Assembly (NCBI GenBank): GCA_034231615.1
Contig: CM067316.1
Coordinates: 63,325,353-63,389,352, forward strand
Source: Meghimatium bilineatum
Taxonomy: Eukaryota > Mollusca > Gastropoda > Stylommatophora > Philomycidae
DNA length: 64,000 nt
Reading direction: 5' to 3'
In this document: in pieces, positions 11,166-21,607 of the stretch
Layout of the letters: every line of letters starts with the position of its first letter
Position numbering within the stretch: position 1 is the stretch's first letter
Translations under genes and position numbers: made by a program
Notes under the pieces: generated by a model
What the model saw: the letters and a program-made list of their open reading frames with translations, nothing else
The model's database searches: none
Told to the model about the DNA's origin: nothing

Positions 11166-12120
11166 GTAAGTATAAACCAATTTGTTTGGCACTTACTGTT
11201 TTTTAAATATTGATTAATTTTATTTATCTACCTGTATCTGTTATCTTTTCTCTGCTTTTGCTGTCAGGATTTAATGTTTTTCGGTCTATGGAACGTTTGG
11301 TTGCTTGATATGCAGTAATATTGTGAAGTCTCAGAACTCTGGTAACTCCATCAAACCACCTTATTCTTGGTCAGTCTCTTGCTGTTTTATTGATTTTATA
11401 ATTCACTAGAATATGCTGAGCAATGAATGTTTTGTTCATTTTATTGTGGCAGTACATCTTCCAAATATGAAGAATTGTTTTATAAGAATCACCCATAATC
11501 TTTGTTTAGTGGGAAGTTGTTGTGTCACTGTAGTTTATCAACAATTAGGTCTTGCTAAAAAAATGTTAGTTTAATGTCCAGTGCCTCTATATTATATATG
11601 AATAAGGATTTGTTCCTCCAAACCTTACGATTGTGTGAATACTGTGGCCTTGACTTTTAGTTCAGGGTGCTCAGAATAGGGCATGAATGTTGAAGGATAT
11701 AGCTGACAACCTGTGAAATAATCATCATTGTCACTGCATGTCTTCAGGTTCTTACTTTAGTCTTCTGTCAAATGGTGCCCATGGATGAGAAGTAGGCCAG
11801 CAGACATTGCACCTTTGTTCTTTTGTGACAGACTCCTAGGTGGTGGAAAATGCTAGGAGTGTCATCACTGCAGATTTAGTCAACATGTCTGGCAGAAGAA
11901 GGATGAACTAGTTGGCCAAGACATATATGCTGCACTTCTTGCAAGACATGATGATCTTGGGATACTGCCAAACTGGAATACCGCCCTTCAGGGACTAAAC
12001 ATGCATCCATAAACCACCTTAACACATCCATTCCTTTGAGACAGCAAAAACTTATGTGATTTGAGTGTCACCTCGGTTACTCAATTGAGGGCCTATGCTT
12101 GTGTCAGAAAGGCTATGGGC
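11166..12120. other. Intron with a faint LINE remnant
   Basis: At about 11310-11400 the minus strand reads RPRIRWFDGVTRVLRLHN with errors, like a LINE tail (PRIRW-x-D-x-V). The rest of the stretch is unrecognised. Confidence 0.35.
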
Positions 12121-12328
12121 TGTTAAGAACTACCTGCTCACAGATTAAAGTGAATATTTCATCATCATCATGTGTTAAGAACTACCTGCTCACAGATTAA
12201 AGTGAATATTTCATCATCATCATGTGTTAAGAACTACCTGCTCACAGATTAAAGTGAATATTTCATCATCATCATGTGTTAAGAACTACCTGCTCACAGA
12301 TTAAAGTGAATATTTCATCATCATCATC
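12121..12328 (+). repeat. Minisatellite, 52 bp x 4, essentially identical copies
   Basis: Copies start at 12121, 12173, 12225 and 12277 with TGTTAAGAACTACCTGCTCA and end in ATTTCATCATCATCATG. I see no differences between the copies apart from the end of the last, so it is a young expansion or a possible assembly artefact. Confidence 0.95.
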
Positions 12329-13663
12329 TCCATAGATTTGAGTAAACTAAAGTAGGTCAGTTCTATTAAACAAGTCAAAGATAAATATTAGTTATCAACC
12401 AGCATCATAGCACATAGTTTCCTGTAAGTGCTCAACTGCCTAGTCAGTGGTTCACCAGAAACCACCTGACTAATGTCACCTACAGCATGTGCTCGGTAGC
12501 GATGATGCCATTCTTCAACCTTCCTAGGGTATGAACCCCTGTATTCTACTTCTTGGTGGCTGGGTGAATATAAATAAATAAAATGTCTGAGGTTGTCTGA
12601 CAAAATGGAGAGTGCCACAGAAATCAAATAAATAAGTGATAAATACTGAATCAAGTATGGAGGTTACTATAAAATTCTAAGTATCAATGTTAAAAATAAA
12701 TAATTATCAATAAAACAAAGAACAATGACAATTTTCCACGTTACAGTCTAACAGGGACCTTTCTCAAGAAACACATAACAATTTTTAAAAAACACAAAAA
12801 ATCATAAAAATATTTATAACTTGGACATGTTTTTCTCACTAAAAAACATTACCAAGTGAAGCCGCGCCATGTATGTCTAGCAAATGACAAATTACATACG
12901 TTCAATATGTAAACATATGTTAATACAATATTAATATGTTAATAAACTGGATGAACCACTGGAGTAATCTTTATTTCCAACGATGAATAACGAGTGAATT
13001 CAAAGCCCAGGTTTACTTATCAGTGGACGAATTACTGCATTACACTACAACTGCTCCCATAAAAATGGTATTTTCTTGGTCTTATTTCTTGATCCTCTTG
13101 TGCTTTCTTGTATTAGTTATTTTTTTATCCTTTTGTGCTTTCTTGAATTGGTTATTTCTTGATTCTCTTGTACTTTCTTGTATTGTAAAATAATTGTTTC
13201 AAACTCTAACCATGTTTATTGAACAAGACCACTGATTGCCCTAGTTAAGTCAAAGGGGGATTCAAGATTTCCCATTTGTGACAGGAGACTGAGGACAGCT
13301 GACATTGCACTCAGCCAGAATGATTATACCACTCACCATGTCACATTGTTACAAAGAATTCAGTCTGATATGGGGAAAGGAGAAGTGCATGATGGAGCAT
13401 TCAGAATGTAGCATAGAATCAGAATCCTTGAAAATATTCTGTGTGTATTTTGCACCTATGACTATAGAAGATTGTGAAAGTAGCACACTGTCTTCCTCAA
13501 CTAGTCTAGACTGTATTATTTACACATTCCCTGGATGTCTAGCTCGATTAGATCTAAGTCCTATAGCTTCTTTAGGATGGTGGGCACAGCAGCCCACCCA
13601 AATTTCATGCCAGTTTAAGTCTATTATACCCAGTACAACATGTCCAATTTCACTGTACTCAAT
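12329..13663. other. Intron, no gene; degenerate repeat near 13075-13190
   Basis: AT-rich intron. At about 13075-13190 TTATTTCTTGAT(C/T)CTCTTG with TGCTTTCTTGTATT repeats about three times (~37 bp). The open stretch 13305-13667 (+) shows no recognisable family or splice context. Confidence 0.45.
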
Positions 13664-13985
13664 CTAGACAAGAACTTCTCCCACCATGTCTGTCTGTTTC
13701 AATATATACCACTAACAAGCTAGACAAGAACTTCTCCCACCATGTCTGTCTGTTTCAATATATACCACTAACAAGCTAAACAAGAACTTCTCCCACCATG
13801 TCTGCCTGTTTCAATATATACCACTAACAAGCTAGACAAGAACTTCTCCCACCATGTCTGTCTGTTTCAATATATACCACTAACAAGCTAAACAAGAACT
13901 TCTCCCACCATGTCTGTCTGTTTCAATATATACCACTAACAAGCTAAACAAGAACTTCTCCCACCATGTCTGTCTGTTTCAGTAT
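13664..13985 (+). repeat. Minisatellite, 56 bp x ~6
   Basis: Copies start at 13664, 13720, 13776, 13832, 13888 and 13944. Each begins CTAGACAAGAACTTCTCCCA (or CTAAACAAG) and includes TGTCTGTCTGTTTC and AATATATACCACTAACAAG. An outlying partial copy is at about 14184-14230. Confidence 0.95.
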
Positions 13986-14287
13986 GTGATGCTGATAATG
14001 AAATAATTCGCAGTGACAGTGACTTTTTTTTTACAGGTGACAGGTTGTCAACCCATATCCAAGTTTTCCTTAGTTGCCTCCAACAACATTTTTGGAAAGA
14101 TGACAATTTCCCTATGCTTTTCACTCTGAACTAGAAATCCAGACTGCCTCATGGAAGAATTTCAGTGTTTATGACTACATTAATCTAGACAAGAACTCCC
14201 TCCATCATGTCCATATACTCGAAACACTGTATGTAGAAATCTGTCACAACTTTGGAAAATATTTTACAAACTGGCATGGACTGCTTA

Positions 14288-14452
14288 AGAGTACAACTTG
14301 TGGCTATGTTGTACAACTTGCGGCTCTGTTATACAACTTGTGGCTCTGTTGTACAACTTGTGGCTCTGTTGTACAACTTGTGGCTCTGTTGTACAACTTG
14401 TGGCTCTGGTGTACAACTTGTGGCTCTGGTGTACAACTTGTGGCTCTGGTTA
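14288..14452 (+). repeat. Minisatellite, 20 bp x ~8
   Basis: Unit GTACAACTTGTGGCTCTGTT, with TGGT variants toward the right. The apparent Cys-rich open stretches on both strands are by-products of the repeat. Confidence 0.95.
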
Positions 14453-14484
14453 GAAGAGGAAGACCATGTTTATCATCATCACGT

Positions 14485-15085
14485 GACATATTCTTTCCAG
14501 AATGTGGTCTTCCTTATGGATCTCTTGAATTCTCCGCGGTCTTGAACAAGTTGTCCCACTTTTGAATTCTCCGCGGTCTTGAACAAGTTGTCCCACTTTT
14601 GAATTCTCCGATTCTCCGCGGTCTTGAACAAGTTGTCCCACTTTTGAATTCTCTGCGGTCTAGTGACATGTGCAGACATCCTTGAATATCTTTTGTCCAA
14701 TGGCGTCTCGGGCGGCCTATGCCCATGTTGCCTTCTATCAACCCCTCCAGTAACACTCTCCATGCTGTTGTGTCTCTTAATGTGACCACAAAAAATAGCT
14801 TTTTCTTTAATATGGTTTTCAGAAGCCATCCTTCCTGGACGTTAATTGTTCTTAACACCTCCTGGTTTGTTTTCCTTGCTGTCCATGGTACTCTCAGAAC
14901 TCTTCTATAACACTTTCTGTAGTTATTCTCTTGACCACTGTTTTATTTAGTATCCATATGTCGCCACAGGAAACACACATGTTCGTAGTAAACACAACTT
15001 AGTTCTTATGTGAGCATCATGCAATAGTTTCTTTAGCTGTTTTAATGTTGACAGCGCCATTGCTGTTGTTCTCTTACTCTCTCTG
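14485..15085 (-). pseudogene. LINE 3' half tail with an internal minisatellite
   Basis: Minus strand, downwards from 15085: ALSTLKQLKKLL..., CVFPVATYGY (the YG-CETW region), INVQEGWLLKTILKKK, and G-R-P-R-R-H-W-T-K-D-I. It ends with the family terminus GGAAGACCACATTCTGGAAA followed by GAATATGTCA. Between 14527 and 14662 a 37-bp piece (GAATTCTCCGCGGTCTTG on +) is repeated about four times inside the tail. Other copies with the same end are at 43915-44212, 60870-61095 and 61725-62475. Confidence 0.8.
14527..14662 (+). repeat. Minisatellite, 37 bp x ~4, inside a LINE tail
   Basis: GAATTCTCCGCGGTCTTGAA with CAAGTTGTCCCACTTTT repeats at 14527, 14564 and about 14607 (one copy with an added TCTCCGATTC), and a last partial copy at 14644. 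It was derived from LINE sequence after insertion. Confidence 0.9.
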
Positions 15086-15106
15086 CATTGTTTATCATCA
15101 TCATCA

Positions 15107-16395
15107 TCAAGTGCCGTCTCCGCAACGAAGGTTGGCTGCAACGTATCTCCAACATCTCCTGTCTCTTGTCTTGGTGGTGCACTCTGCTAGGCTGTAAACT
15201 GTCCATCGTGTAATGTTACTCTCCCACGTGTATCTCTGCCTACCTCTTGCTCGCTTCCCTTTGACTTTACTCTCAAGTAAGGTCTTCAATAAGGTGTCAT
15301 GTCTTTTAATGTGTCCAAAGTATTTTATTTGCCTGATCTTTATTTCTCTTAGTAGTTCTTTCTTCATATTAAGTGTCTTTAGCACCTCTTTATTTGTTTT
15401 CTTCTCTTTCCATGATGTTCTCCCTATTCTTCTATATACCCACATCTCAAAGGCATCAATTTTGTCTTCTAATTGTTTATTTAGTGTCCATGTTTCTGAG
15501 TCATACATTAATATGGAATAGATGTAGCATTTTATAATTCTCATTTTTAACTTGTTTGTAATTAATTATTAATAATTTCCTCATGCCATTGAAGGTACTT
15601 TTAGCCATTCCTATTCTCCTTTTAACTTCTGTTTCACATCTGCCATCATTTGTGACTATGTGTCCAAGATATTGATACTGTTTTACTTGTTGTAGTTTCT
15701 CTCCCTGTATGTTTATGTTTATCTCCTGTTCTTCTGTGTCTTTGCTGATTATCATGGTTTTTGTTTTTTGAATGTTTATATCCAGTCCATATTCATTACT
15801 TGATTTATTGACTTGATCTAGTAGTCTTTGTAGTTCATGTTCACTTTCTGCTAAAAGAACAGTGTCATCTGCATATCTAATGTTGTTTATTATTTTCCCA
15901 TTGATCTTGAGTCCTGGTGTTTCTTCTATATTTTTAAAGATATTCTCTGTGTAGATATTAAATAGGCTTGGTGATAAAATGCATCCTTGTCTTACACCTC
16001 TTCTTATTTCTATGTATGGAGAGTAGCTGTTTTCACACCTTATTGATGCAGTTTGTTCCCAATATATATTTCTAATCAGCCTGATGTCTTTTCCATCTAT
16101 GCCTATTTCTTGAAGACATTTGATTAATTTTCCATGTTGGACTCTGTCAAAGGCCTTGCTGTAGTCTATGAAGCAAATATAGATACTTTTTTGGACTTCT
16201 ATATATTTATCTATCACTAGCCGGATACTCAGTATAGCTTCTCTAGTTCCTTTGTTTTTCCTAAAACCGAATTGTTCTTCACCGCCCTCCATGTCTATCT
16301 TGTTCTTAATTCTTTCATGTATTATCTTGAGAAGTATTTTAGTTAGATGGCTCATTAGACTTATTGTTCTATATTCTGTACAGTCCACAGCCCTT
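15107..16395 (-). pseudogene. RTE-like LINE: reverse transcriptase plus C-terminal tail, one frameshift
   Basis: Minus strand. Open from 16395 to 15501: YRTISLMSHLTKILLKI (start of the RT fingers), EEQFGFRK, motif A CFIDYSKAFDRV, motif B RGVRQGCILSPSLFN, and catalytic motif C RYADDTVLL near 15865. A frame change near 15540 leads to a second frame (15544-15107) with SETWTLNKQLEDKIDAFEMW, WVYRRIGRTSW, KYFGHIKRHD and GKRARGRQRYTWESNI. All RT catalytic motifs are visible. The endonuclease domain is absent (5' truncated). The 5' end is fused at 16396 to a scrap of a different LINE. Confidence 0.88.
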
Positions 16396-16480
16396 GCTGT
16401 GCCCCAGTGACCTGGGATCCACTGCAGTACTGTTTCTTTGGTGGTACTGCTGAGGTGTAGTAATATAAACAGCATTGTTT
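16396..16480 (-). pseudogene. Short RNase H-LINE scrap joined to the RTE-like copy
   Basis: Minus strand reads LHLSSTTKETVLQWIPGHWG, the same residues as in the RNase H LINE copies at 53639 and at the left edge. It is only ~85 bp long and continues in frame into the RTE-like RT, so it forms part of the 975-bp open stretch 15501-16475. Confidence 0.75.
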
Positions 16481-16720
16481 ATATTAGTTCCTAAATAATC
16501 AAAATATGTCACTTCTTCTAAATTGCAGTTCTCAATATTAATTTTGGGTCTTGATTTAGTTTTGTCAGTTGTCATATTTCTGTCTTTTTCATATTTAAGA
16601 ACAAGTTTTGCTGTTTACTAAATTTTTTGGTTTACCTAATTATGTTCAGTAGGTTGTGTTAGTTTGTTGCTAATAGCACTGTGTCGTCTGCATATCTAAT
16701 ACCATGTTTGTACTTACTAT
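16481..16720 (-). pseudogene. RT fragment of a third LINE
   Basis: Minus strand: G-I-R-Y-A-D-D-T-V-L-L-A-T-N near 16675-16720, then, after a damaged section, T-K-S-R-P-K-I-N-I-E-N and CNLEEVTYFDYLGTNIN, the normal sequence downstream of motif C. It is broken exactly where the 16480 junction begins, as if the composite at 15107-16480 landed in it. Confidence 0.7.
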
Positions 16721-16819
16721 AATAATAATATCTTATAATATTTATTTTCATATTTGTGTTACTACTGGCCACAACTGATAATCAGATCCTCTCTAGGTTC
16801 CTGGTAATTATATATTTAT

Positions 16820-17095
16820 ACTTTTGACAAATCATCTGGCATGGTTTCGATATGTATGCCATCATGATTCCTTGTCAAAAACAATACTACAGGGAAATGT
16901 CAAAGGTTGAAAAAGCAGAGAGGGCAAATAAAATTATGGAAAGACAATATCAAGGACTGGACAAGATTTTTCTTCACTCGTCCACATTGTTGAAGATAAA
17001 AATTGCTAGAGTACTCTGTGTGTTGATGCATCTAATATGGTACCCTTACGACCCTGATGGATTACGGGTTTATAGTATTAATAATATATTTATAC
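16820..17095 (+). pseudogene. LINE C-terminal tail, decayed
   Basis: Plus strand with several stops: W-F-R-Y-V, H-D-S-L-S-K-T-I-L-Q-G-N, then ...K-T-I-S-R-T-G and M-V-P-L-R-P near 17040. This is the RHDSLSKTILQG...GRQRK tail of RTE-like LINEs. The open stretch 16852-17112 is a shadow of it, not an exon. Confidence 0.65.
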
Positions 17096-17235
17096 TCAAT
17101 ATAAACTTCTAGTTTTTTTGATACAGTTCAGTATTATCTCAGTTTTGTTTCTTTGCTGTCTCTTGTTTGTTTTAAATTGATATTTTATAATTACTCTCTG
17201 ATACTAACTGTGTTCATTGTGATTTTTCTTCTTAG

Positions 17236-17415
17236 ACTTCCTTGCTCTCAGGCCACACATGCCATGTTAGGTTCTTACGCAGTTCAGGCAGACATAGGAG
17301 ACTACGACCCGATTGATCATGGTACCGGCATAGATTATATTCGGGACATGCCGTTTGCTCCAGAACAGACAGATGATTTGTTGTATAAAATTGCAGCCCT
17401 TCATAAACAGCACAA
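17236..17415 (+). CDS. EPB41-like: 4.1 gene exon: F2 lobe core
   Basis: 180 bp, the largest FERM exon here. Acceptor TTTTTCTTCTTAG, donor CACAA|GTAAGA. Encodes LPCSQATHAMLGSYAVQADI, then G-D-Y-D-P, YIRDMPFAPEQTDDLLYKIA and LHKQHK. LPCS-x-x-T-x-x-LLGSY-x-VQ-x-x-GDYDP is diagnostic for 4.1-type FERM domains. A Gly-Thr-Gly insertion (DHGTGIDYI) is two to three residues longer than the vertebrate form as I recall it. Confidence 0.96.
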
Positions 17416-17621
17416 GTAAGAGGAGTGTTCGAATTTGTCATACTGAAGCTAATGTTTTATTATTCCTGTGTAAATGTGTCATTAATGTATAAACAAATCT
17501 GATAGAAGCATGATAAGATGGTTTGCCCAGAAGTGTGTGTGATGTTTTTAGTGTTTTGCGCTGTAGTTTTTCTAGTTAATACTTGCATTGTGTGTTTACT
17601 AATTTCTGAATATTTCTGCAG

Positions 17622-17709
17622 AGGTCAGACACCAGAGCAAGCAGAACTACATTATCTGGAATACAGCAAGAAGATAGCACTTTATGGTGTTGACCTTCAT
17701 AGGGCAAAG
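17622..17709 (+). CDS. EPB41-like: 4.1 gene exon: end of F2 lobe
   Basis: 88 bp. Acceptor TTTCTGCAG, donor AAAG|GTTAGA (weak at +4 to +6). Encodes [20 protein letters not shown] then YGVDLHRAK. The TP-x-x-AE-x-x-(Y/F)LE-x-x-KK-x-x-x-YGVDLH-x-AK pattern is standard. Ends in phase 0. The downstream intron contains the large decoy-acceptor array. Confidence 0.95.
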
Positions 17710-17984
17710 GTTAGACTAACTTAATCATTGTCTGTGTAGTGTATTTGTGACCTTTTGGAAAATGTGTTTATTTAATTACGTATGTTTTACTTGGAGACAA
17801 CAGTAATTACATCAGTATCAGGTGGCATGCCATCCATCATAGGAAGTTATGTCCAAGTCTAGTTGTTCTTGGTTTATGATAATACACTTTTTAACATAAT
17901 TATTACTTTATTTCTCTTTCTTTCTTACCATGTTTCTCGGTTTGTGAAGGAAAATATAAGCATCTTATTTCTTTCTACCACAAA

Positions 17985-18250
17985 GGCAGGTGATGCTCCC
18001 TCCACACCACAATGGTTGGTGACTTTCCCTCCATACCACAATGGTTGGTGACTTTCCCTCCACATCAAAATGGTTGGTGACTTTACCTCCACATCAAAAT
18101 GGTTGGTGACTTTCCCTCCACACCACAAAGGCTGGTGATGCTCCCTCCACAAAACATAACTGGTGACGCTCCTTCCTACCTCAAAGGTTGCTGACGCTCC
18201 GTCCACACCACAATGACTGGTGATGCTTCCTCCATTCCACAAAAGCTGGA
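17985..18250 (+). repeat. Minisatellite, ~31 bp x ~8-9
   Basis: Unit like CTCCCTCCACACCACAATGG followed by TTGGTGACTTT, diverging to GCTGGTGATGCTCC toward the right. Confidence 0.9.
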
Positions 18251-18634
18251 GAAGCTTCAATGTCAGTGGACGGATTGTTTTTGTTTGGGTATTCTATCAA
18301 TAGATAAATTGCTTTCCCGGGCTAGTGTTCTCATTCAGTTCCTCTTCTGCCAAGTTTGGCACATGGGACGAAAACTAGTGTTCTACTGATAGGTAAATTG
18401 GCTTCCTAGGCTAGTGGTCTGCCTATGCTTGACCTCCACCACAACCGAACCATCTGCTGTCGGATTCCCAGTTTCCACTTTTCATTTCTGTATCTACACC
18501 ATGGAGAGCCTGGAGGATGGCCCACTGGTTGACAATCTCCTCTGACTAGCTGTGGATGGTGTGTGTATGACAGCTGTTTAGTGGGCTCTGTTGGCCTCGT
18601 TAGTCATCCCTCTTGCATCAATATATTAAATGCC
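18251..18634. other. Intron; part of a dispersed repeat
   Basis: No gene. The segment GTGTGTATGACAGCTGTTTA (about 18573-18592) recurs inverted near 48950 (CCACTAAAGCTGTCATACAC), and CTTGACCTCCAC is also shared with that region. An unclassified dispersed repeat. Confidence 0.4.
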
Positions 18635-18838
18635 CGTGTGTTGCCATGGCCCAAAATAAGTATAAAGAATAGCAACACTGTTTATCTTTCATGCATGTTG
18701 TAAGAGGTGACTAAGAAAGTTTTGGGAGTGGCACATATATCATAGATAAGCTGTAAACCATAATACAATGCATTCCATTCAATGGACTACATCCTGCTAA
18801 TCTACAGAAGTTTGAGAATGAACGAAAGAGAAGAAAAT
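18635..18838 (+). mobile_element. SINE family B, internally deleted
   Basis: Plus-strand copy from GTGTTGCCATGGCCC through AAGAATAGCAACACTG, TGTTGTAAGAGGTGACTAAG and CTACATCCTGCTAATCTACA to GAATGAACGAAAGAGAAGAA. The middle (TCAGTGACCC / GGCCGAAAGG section) is missing. Confidence 0.8.
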
Positions 18839-19099
18839 ATTAAAAATTTCTGGATGTATTGACATCAAGAGGTTCAGCGATGGTCAACTCTGGCAATCAT
18901 GTTGTTAGAAAAAAGTGAAACCACACCGCCTTGATGACTTTTCTCAAACAAATTACAAACCCCCCTTTCCCCCCTACTTCCATATTCTGTGGGCTTGTTG
19001 TTAATGATAAGGGGCTGTCCATAACTCAAGCCATTATTTACCAATTTTAAACCCTCCCCCCCCCCCTCCTTTCTGCATAATGTGCCTGGAAAAAAATTA

Positions 19100-19370
19100 A
19101 CTTCTTCTTTCCTTCCACTTTTACCCTTTACGTGTGTCGAGAGAGATACAATGTTCTTGTTCTCACTTTTCTGGCAGCTTCAGATAATGTTATTTGGTGT
19201 TTGTGTAATGTCTCTTTGATGTTGTCGATCCAGCGTACTTTAGGTCTACCCTTGGCTCTTCTTTCTTCTTCTTCTCTCTTTGTATATGCTTTATAAACTA
19301 ATGAATCACACAGCATTCTTTCCAGATGACCAAACCATTGTATCTGTTGGTAAATTAACTTCACCACCTA
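19100..19370 (-). pseudogene. LINE C-terminal tail
   Basis: Minus strand 19367-19128 is open: IYQQIQWFGHLERM, then R-A-K-G-R-P-K-V-R-W-I-D-N-I and a SEAARKVRTRTLYLSRHT end. This is the QI-x-WFGH-x-x-R...GRP-x-x-RW-x-D-x-I LINE tail. A related copy is at 54780-55150 (-). Confidence 0.75.
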
Positions 19371-19706
19371 AAAAATGTTTGTTGCAGATAAAGCAAAAGA
19401 AAATCTGCAGATTTTTTGGCAGATTTTTCTATAAATATTTCAAACAGATCTAACTGTTGTATTTAAAAAAAAATTCTTTTGATGTCAACTATTGTTAAAC
19501 TTTTCCTTGTCAAACTTTTCCAGGAACACCCCCCCCCCCCATTTCTTGAGGTAATTTTATGGACTATTCCTAATAGATATCACTAAAAGACTGTTTTTCA
19601 GGGACATTCCCCCCCCCCCCTTCTCAACATTAAAGAACTACTGTATTTTTCCATGGTTCTCATTATAATATTTTTAAAAAAGATGAATATATATGATGAT
19701 ATGTCT

Positions 19707-20243
19707 AATATGTATGTGGTATTGTTTATATGTAGGATTCTGGCTAATATTTGGTATTGTTTATATGTAGGATTCTGACTAATATTTGGTATTGTTTTAT
19801 ATGTAGGATTCTGACTAATATTTGGTATTGTTTATATGTAGGATTCTGACTAATATTTGGTATTGTTTTATATGTAGGATTCTGACTAATATTTGGTATT
19901 GTTTATATGTAGGATTCTGACTAATATTTGGTATTGTTTTATATGTAGGATTCTGACTAATATTTGGTATTGTTTATATGTAGGATTCTGACTAATATTT
20001 GGTATTGTTTTATATGTAGGATTCTGACTAATATTTGGTATTGTTTATATGTAGGATTCTGACTAATATTTGGTATTGTTTTATATGTAGGATTCTGACT
20101 AATATTTGGTATTGTTTATATGTAGGATTCTGACTAATATTTGGTATTGTTTTATATGTAGGATTCTGACTAATATTTGGTATTGTTTTATATGTAGGAT
20201 TCTGACTAATATTTGGTATTGTTTATATGTAGGATTCTGACTA
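19707..20243 (+). repeat. Acceptor-derived minisatellite (35/36 bp x 14 plus authentic site)
   Basis: Fourteen copies of TGTAG|GATTCTGACTAATATT (the first has GATTCTGGCTAAT) precede the real acceptor TGTAG|GATTCTGACTATG at 20233. Exon-like starts run from 19736 at alternating 35- and 36-bp spacing (seven of each, total 497 bp). Each unit carries a branch-point-like CTAAT about 25 nt before the next TGTAG. Since the preceding exon ends in phase 0, every decoy reads D-S-D-stop (first copy D-S-G-stop). Confidence 0.95.
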
Positions 20244-20385
20244 TGTGGATATCCTGCTCGGCGTTGGTGCTACAGGAATATCCGTGTACAGAGATAATCT
20301 GAGAATCAACAGATTTGTGTGGCCTAAAATTCTCAAGATTTCCTACAGGAGAAATAAATTCCTTTTAAGAATTCGTCCTGCTGAG
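20233..20385 (+). CDS. EPB41-like: 4.1 gene exon: F3 (PH-like) lobe, first half
   Basis: 153 bp, 51 codons, phase 0 at both ends. Donor CTGAG|GTATGT. Encodes [20 protein letters not shown], then [19 protein letters not shown] and RIRPAE. LR-I-NRF-x-WPK-(I/V)LKISY-(K/R)R-N-x-F is the strongest signature of the family's F3 lobe. The first 11 bases of this exon form part of the unit amplified upstream. Confidence 0.97.
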
Positions 20386-20475
20386 GTATGTTGAATGAAA
20401 TATTGGATGTTTTCATGTATTAATTTGTGGGGTCAAATGTTCTATGACAGCAGTTATGCAAGCCAGGGAGTTGCT

Positions 20476-20600
20476 AGTGTGGCGTATAGCCAAAAGGTTA
20501 GAGTTTTGGACTCACACCCATGAGGTCCTGAGTTCGATCCCTGATAAGGACTGGGTTTTTTTCTGTCGGAGTGTACATTGAAAAATCCACCCTGAACATG
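20476..20600 (+). mobile_element. tRNA-derived SINE head
   Basis: TGTGGCGTATAGCCAAAAGG (A-box region) and GAGTTCGATCCCTG (perfect B box), spaced as in a tRNA, followed by ACTGGGTTTTTTTCTGTCGG. Same family as 4640-4745. Confidence 0.75.
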
Positions 20601-20629
20601 ACATGGAATTGGTCTGTTCTCAGTGACTT

Positions 20630-20835
20630 GAGTACATAGGTTGAAAGTCTTGAAAAGATTGTACCTTTTTTTGGAGGATGTAGTTGGTCAAGTGCGGAAA
20701 ACCTGTTTACCTGAGTTGTGAGGCGATTCGGTTTCGCTAGAACGAACCTGGTTCAAATCCGATCATCCTTAAGAATTTTTTTATTTATCCTAATGCTTCC
20801 TACTTGAATTTCTTTGTATAAACTAATGGAGAAAA
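20630..20835 (+). repeat. Dispersed tRNA-like repeat
   Basis: Contains GAACCTGGTTCAAATCCGAT (B-box-like), then TTATTTATCCTAATGCTTCC. The reverse complement lies at 3305-3400, and the preceding GAGTACATAGGTTGAAAGTC part also matches 3590-3670. Confidence 0.55.
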
Positions 20836-21057
20836 AAGAAGCTTACAGAAATTTTTGTGTTGATCTTTCTAAAATAGTCCCAAAAAAAAAATGTTGTCAG
20901 TTTTTGTTTATTTGGAAAGTGATAAATATTTGTGAAGAAAGGAATGTGAAGTTGTATGAAGGCACATATTTACCAACATAGTCACTTTGATTGGTTGGCA
21001 CACAAAAAAATAATAATGGAGTGCCACATTGGAGACATCAGCGCTAAATAGACATAT

Positions 21058-21222
21058 TCTGCGCTCGTTCTCAAACTCCTGCAAATTAACAGGATGTTGT
21101 CTGGACAATGGAATGCATTGTATCATGATTTACAGCTTTGCTGCTATATCTTCATCTTTCGGCCTGACAAATTCAATTTCAGCATGACTTCTGGGTCACT
21201 TTGACCCTTAATGAGATGGAAA
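21058..21222 (-). mobile_element. SINE family B, 3' half
   Basis: On + it reads CTCGTTCTCAAACTCCTGCA, then GGATGTTGTCTGGACAATGG and CTTTCGGCCTGACAAATTC, ending in TCACTTTGACCCTTAATGAG. The head is absent. Confidence 0.75.
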
Positions 21223-21607
21223 TCTTGCATCACATGAATCTATAATCTGTGAATAGAGGATGACCATGGAGGATATACTGAAGTTGCTTTGTGAACGCCC
21301 GCCAGATGTGGTGGACAGTGTAATAAATGACAATTCGATATGAAGAATTTGGTGTTACAAGTGAGGAATGAGAAATTTTGGGTAAGGAGAGAAGCGTGTT
21401 TAATCAGAGGGTCACAGAGACTATCAGCGTGCACACCCAGCAGTCTCTGCTGGGAGCGACTGAGCACCTGTGGGTTTGTCTGGAGGACAAGTAAGGCAGT
21501 TCATAATCAATAACTAATTTGTATGAGTGCTTGTGTGAAACTGAAAGTAAAAACAACAGGTTTTCTTTATTACTTCTCTCCTAATATTGAAAGAATGATA
21601 TCTACCA

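Noticed and set aside
14252..14545. Cys-rich open frame (C-T-T-C-G-S repeats)
   Set aside because: Produced by a 20-bp minisatellite that reads open in several frames on both strands.
16852..17112. Open frame just upstream of the 17236 exon as an additional 4.1 exon
   Set aside because: Another frame of the same DNA gives an RTE-like LINE tail (HDSLSKTILQG); no acceptor or donor in suitable phase.
20476..20600. tRNA gene with a perfect B box
   Set aside because: No acceptor-stem pairing was evident by eye and the same head plus body occurs at 4640; treated as a SINE head.
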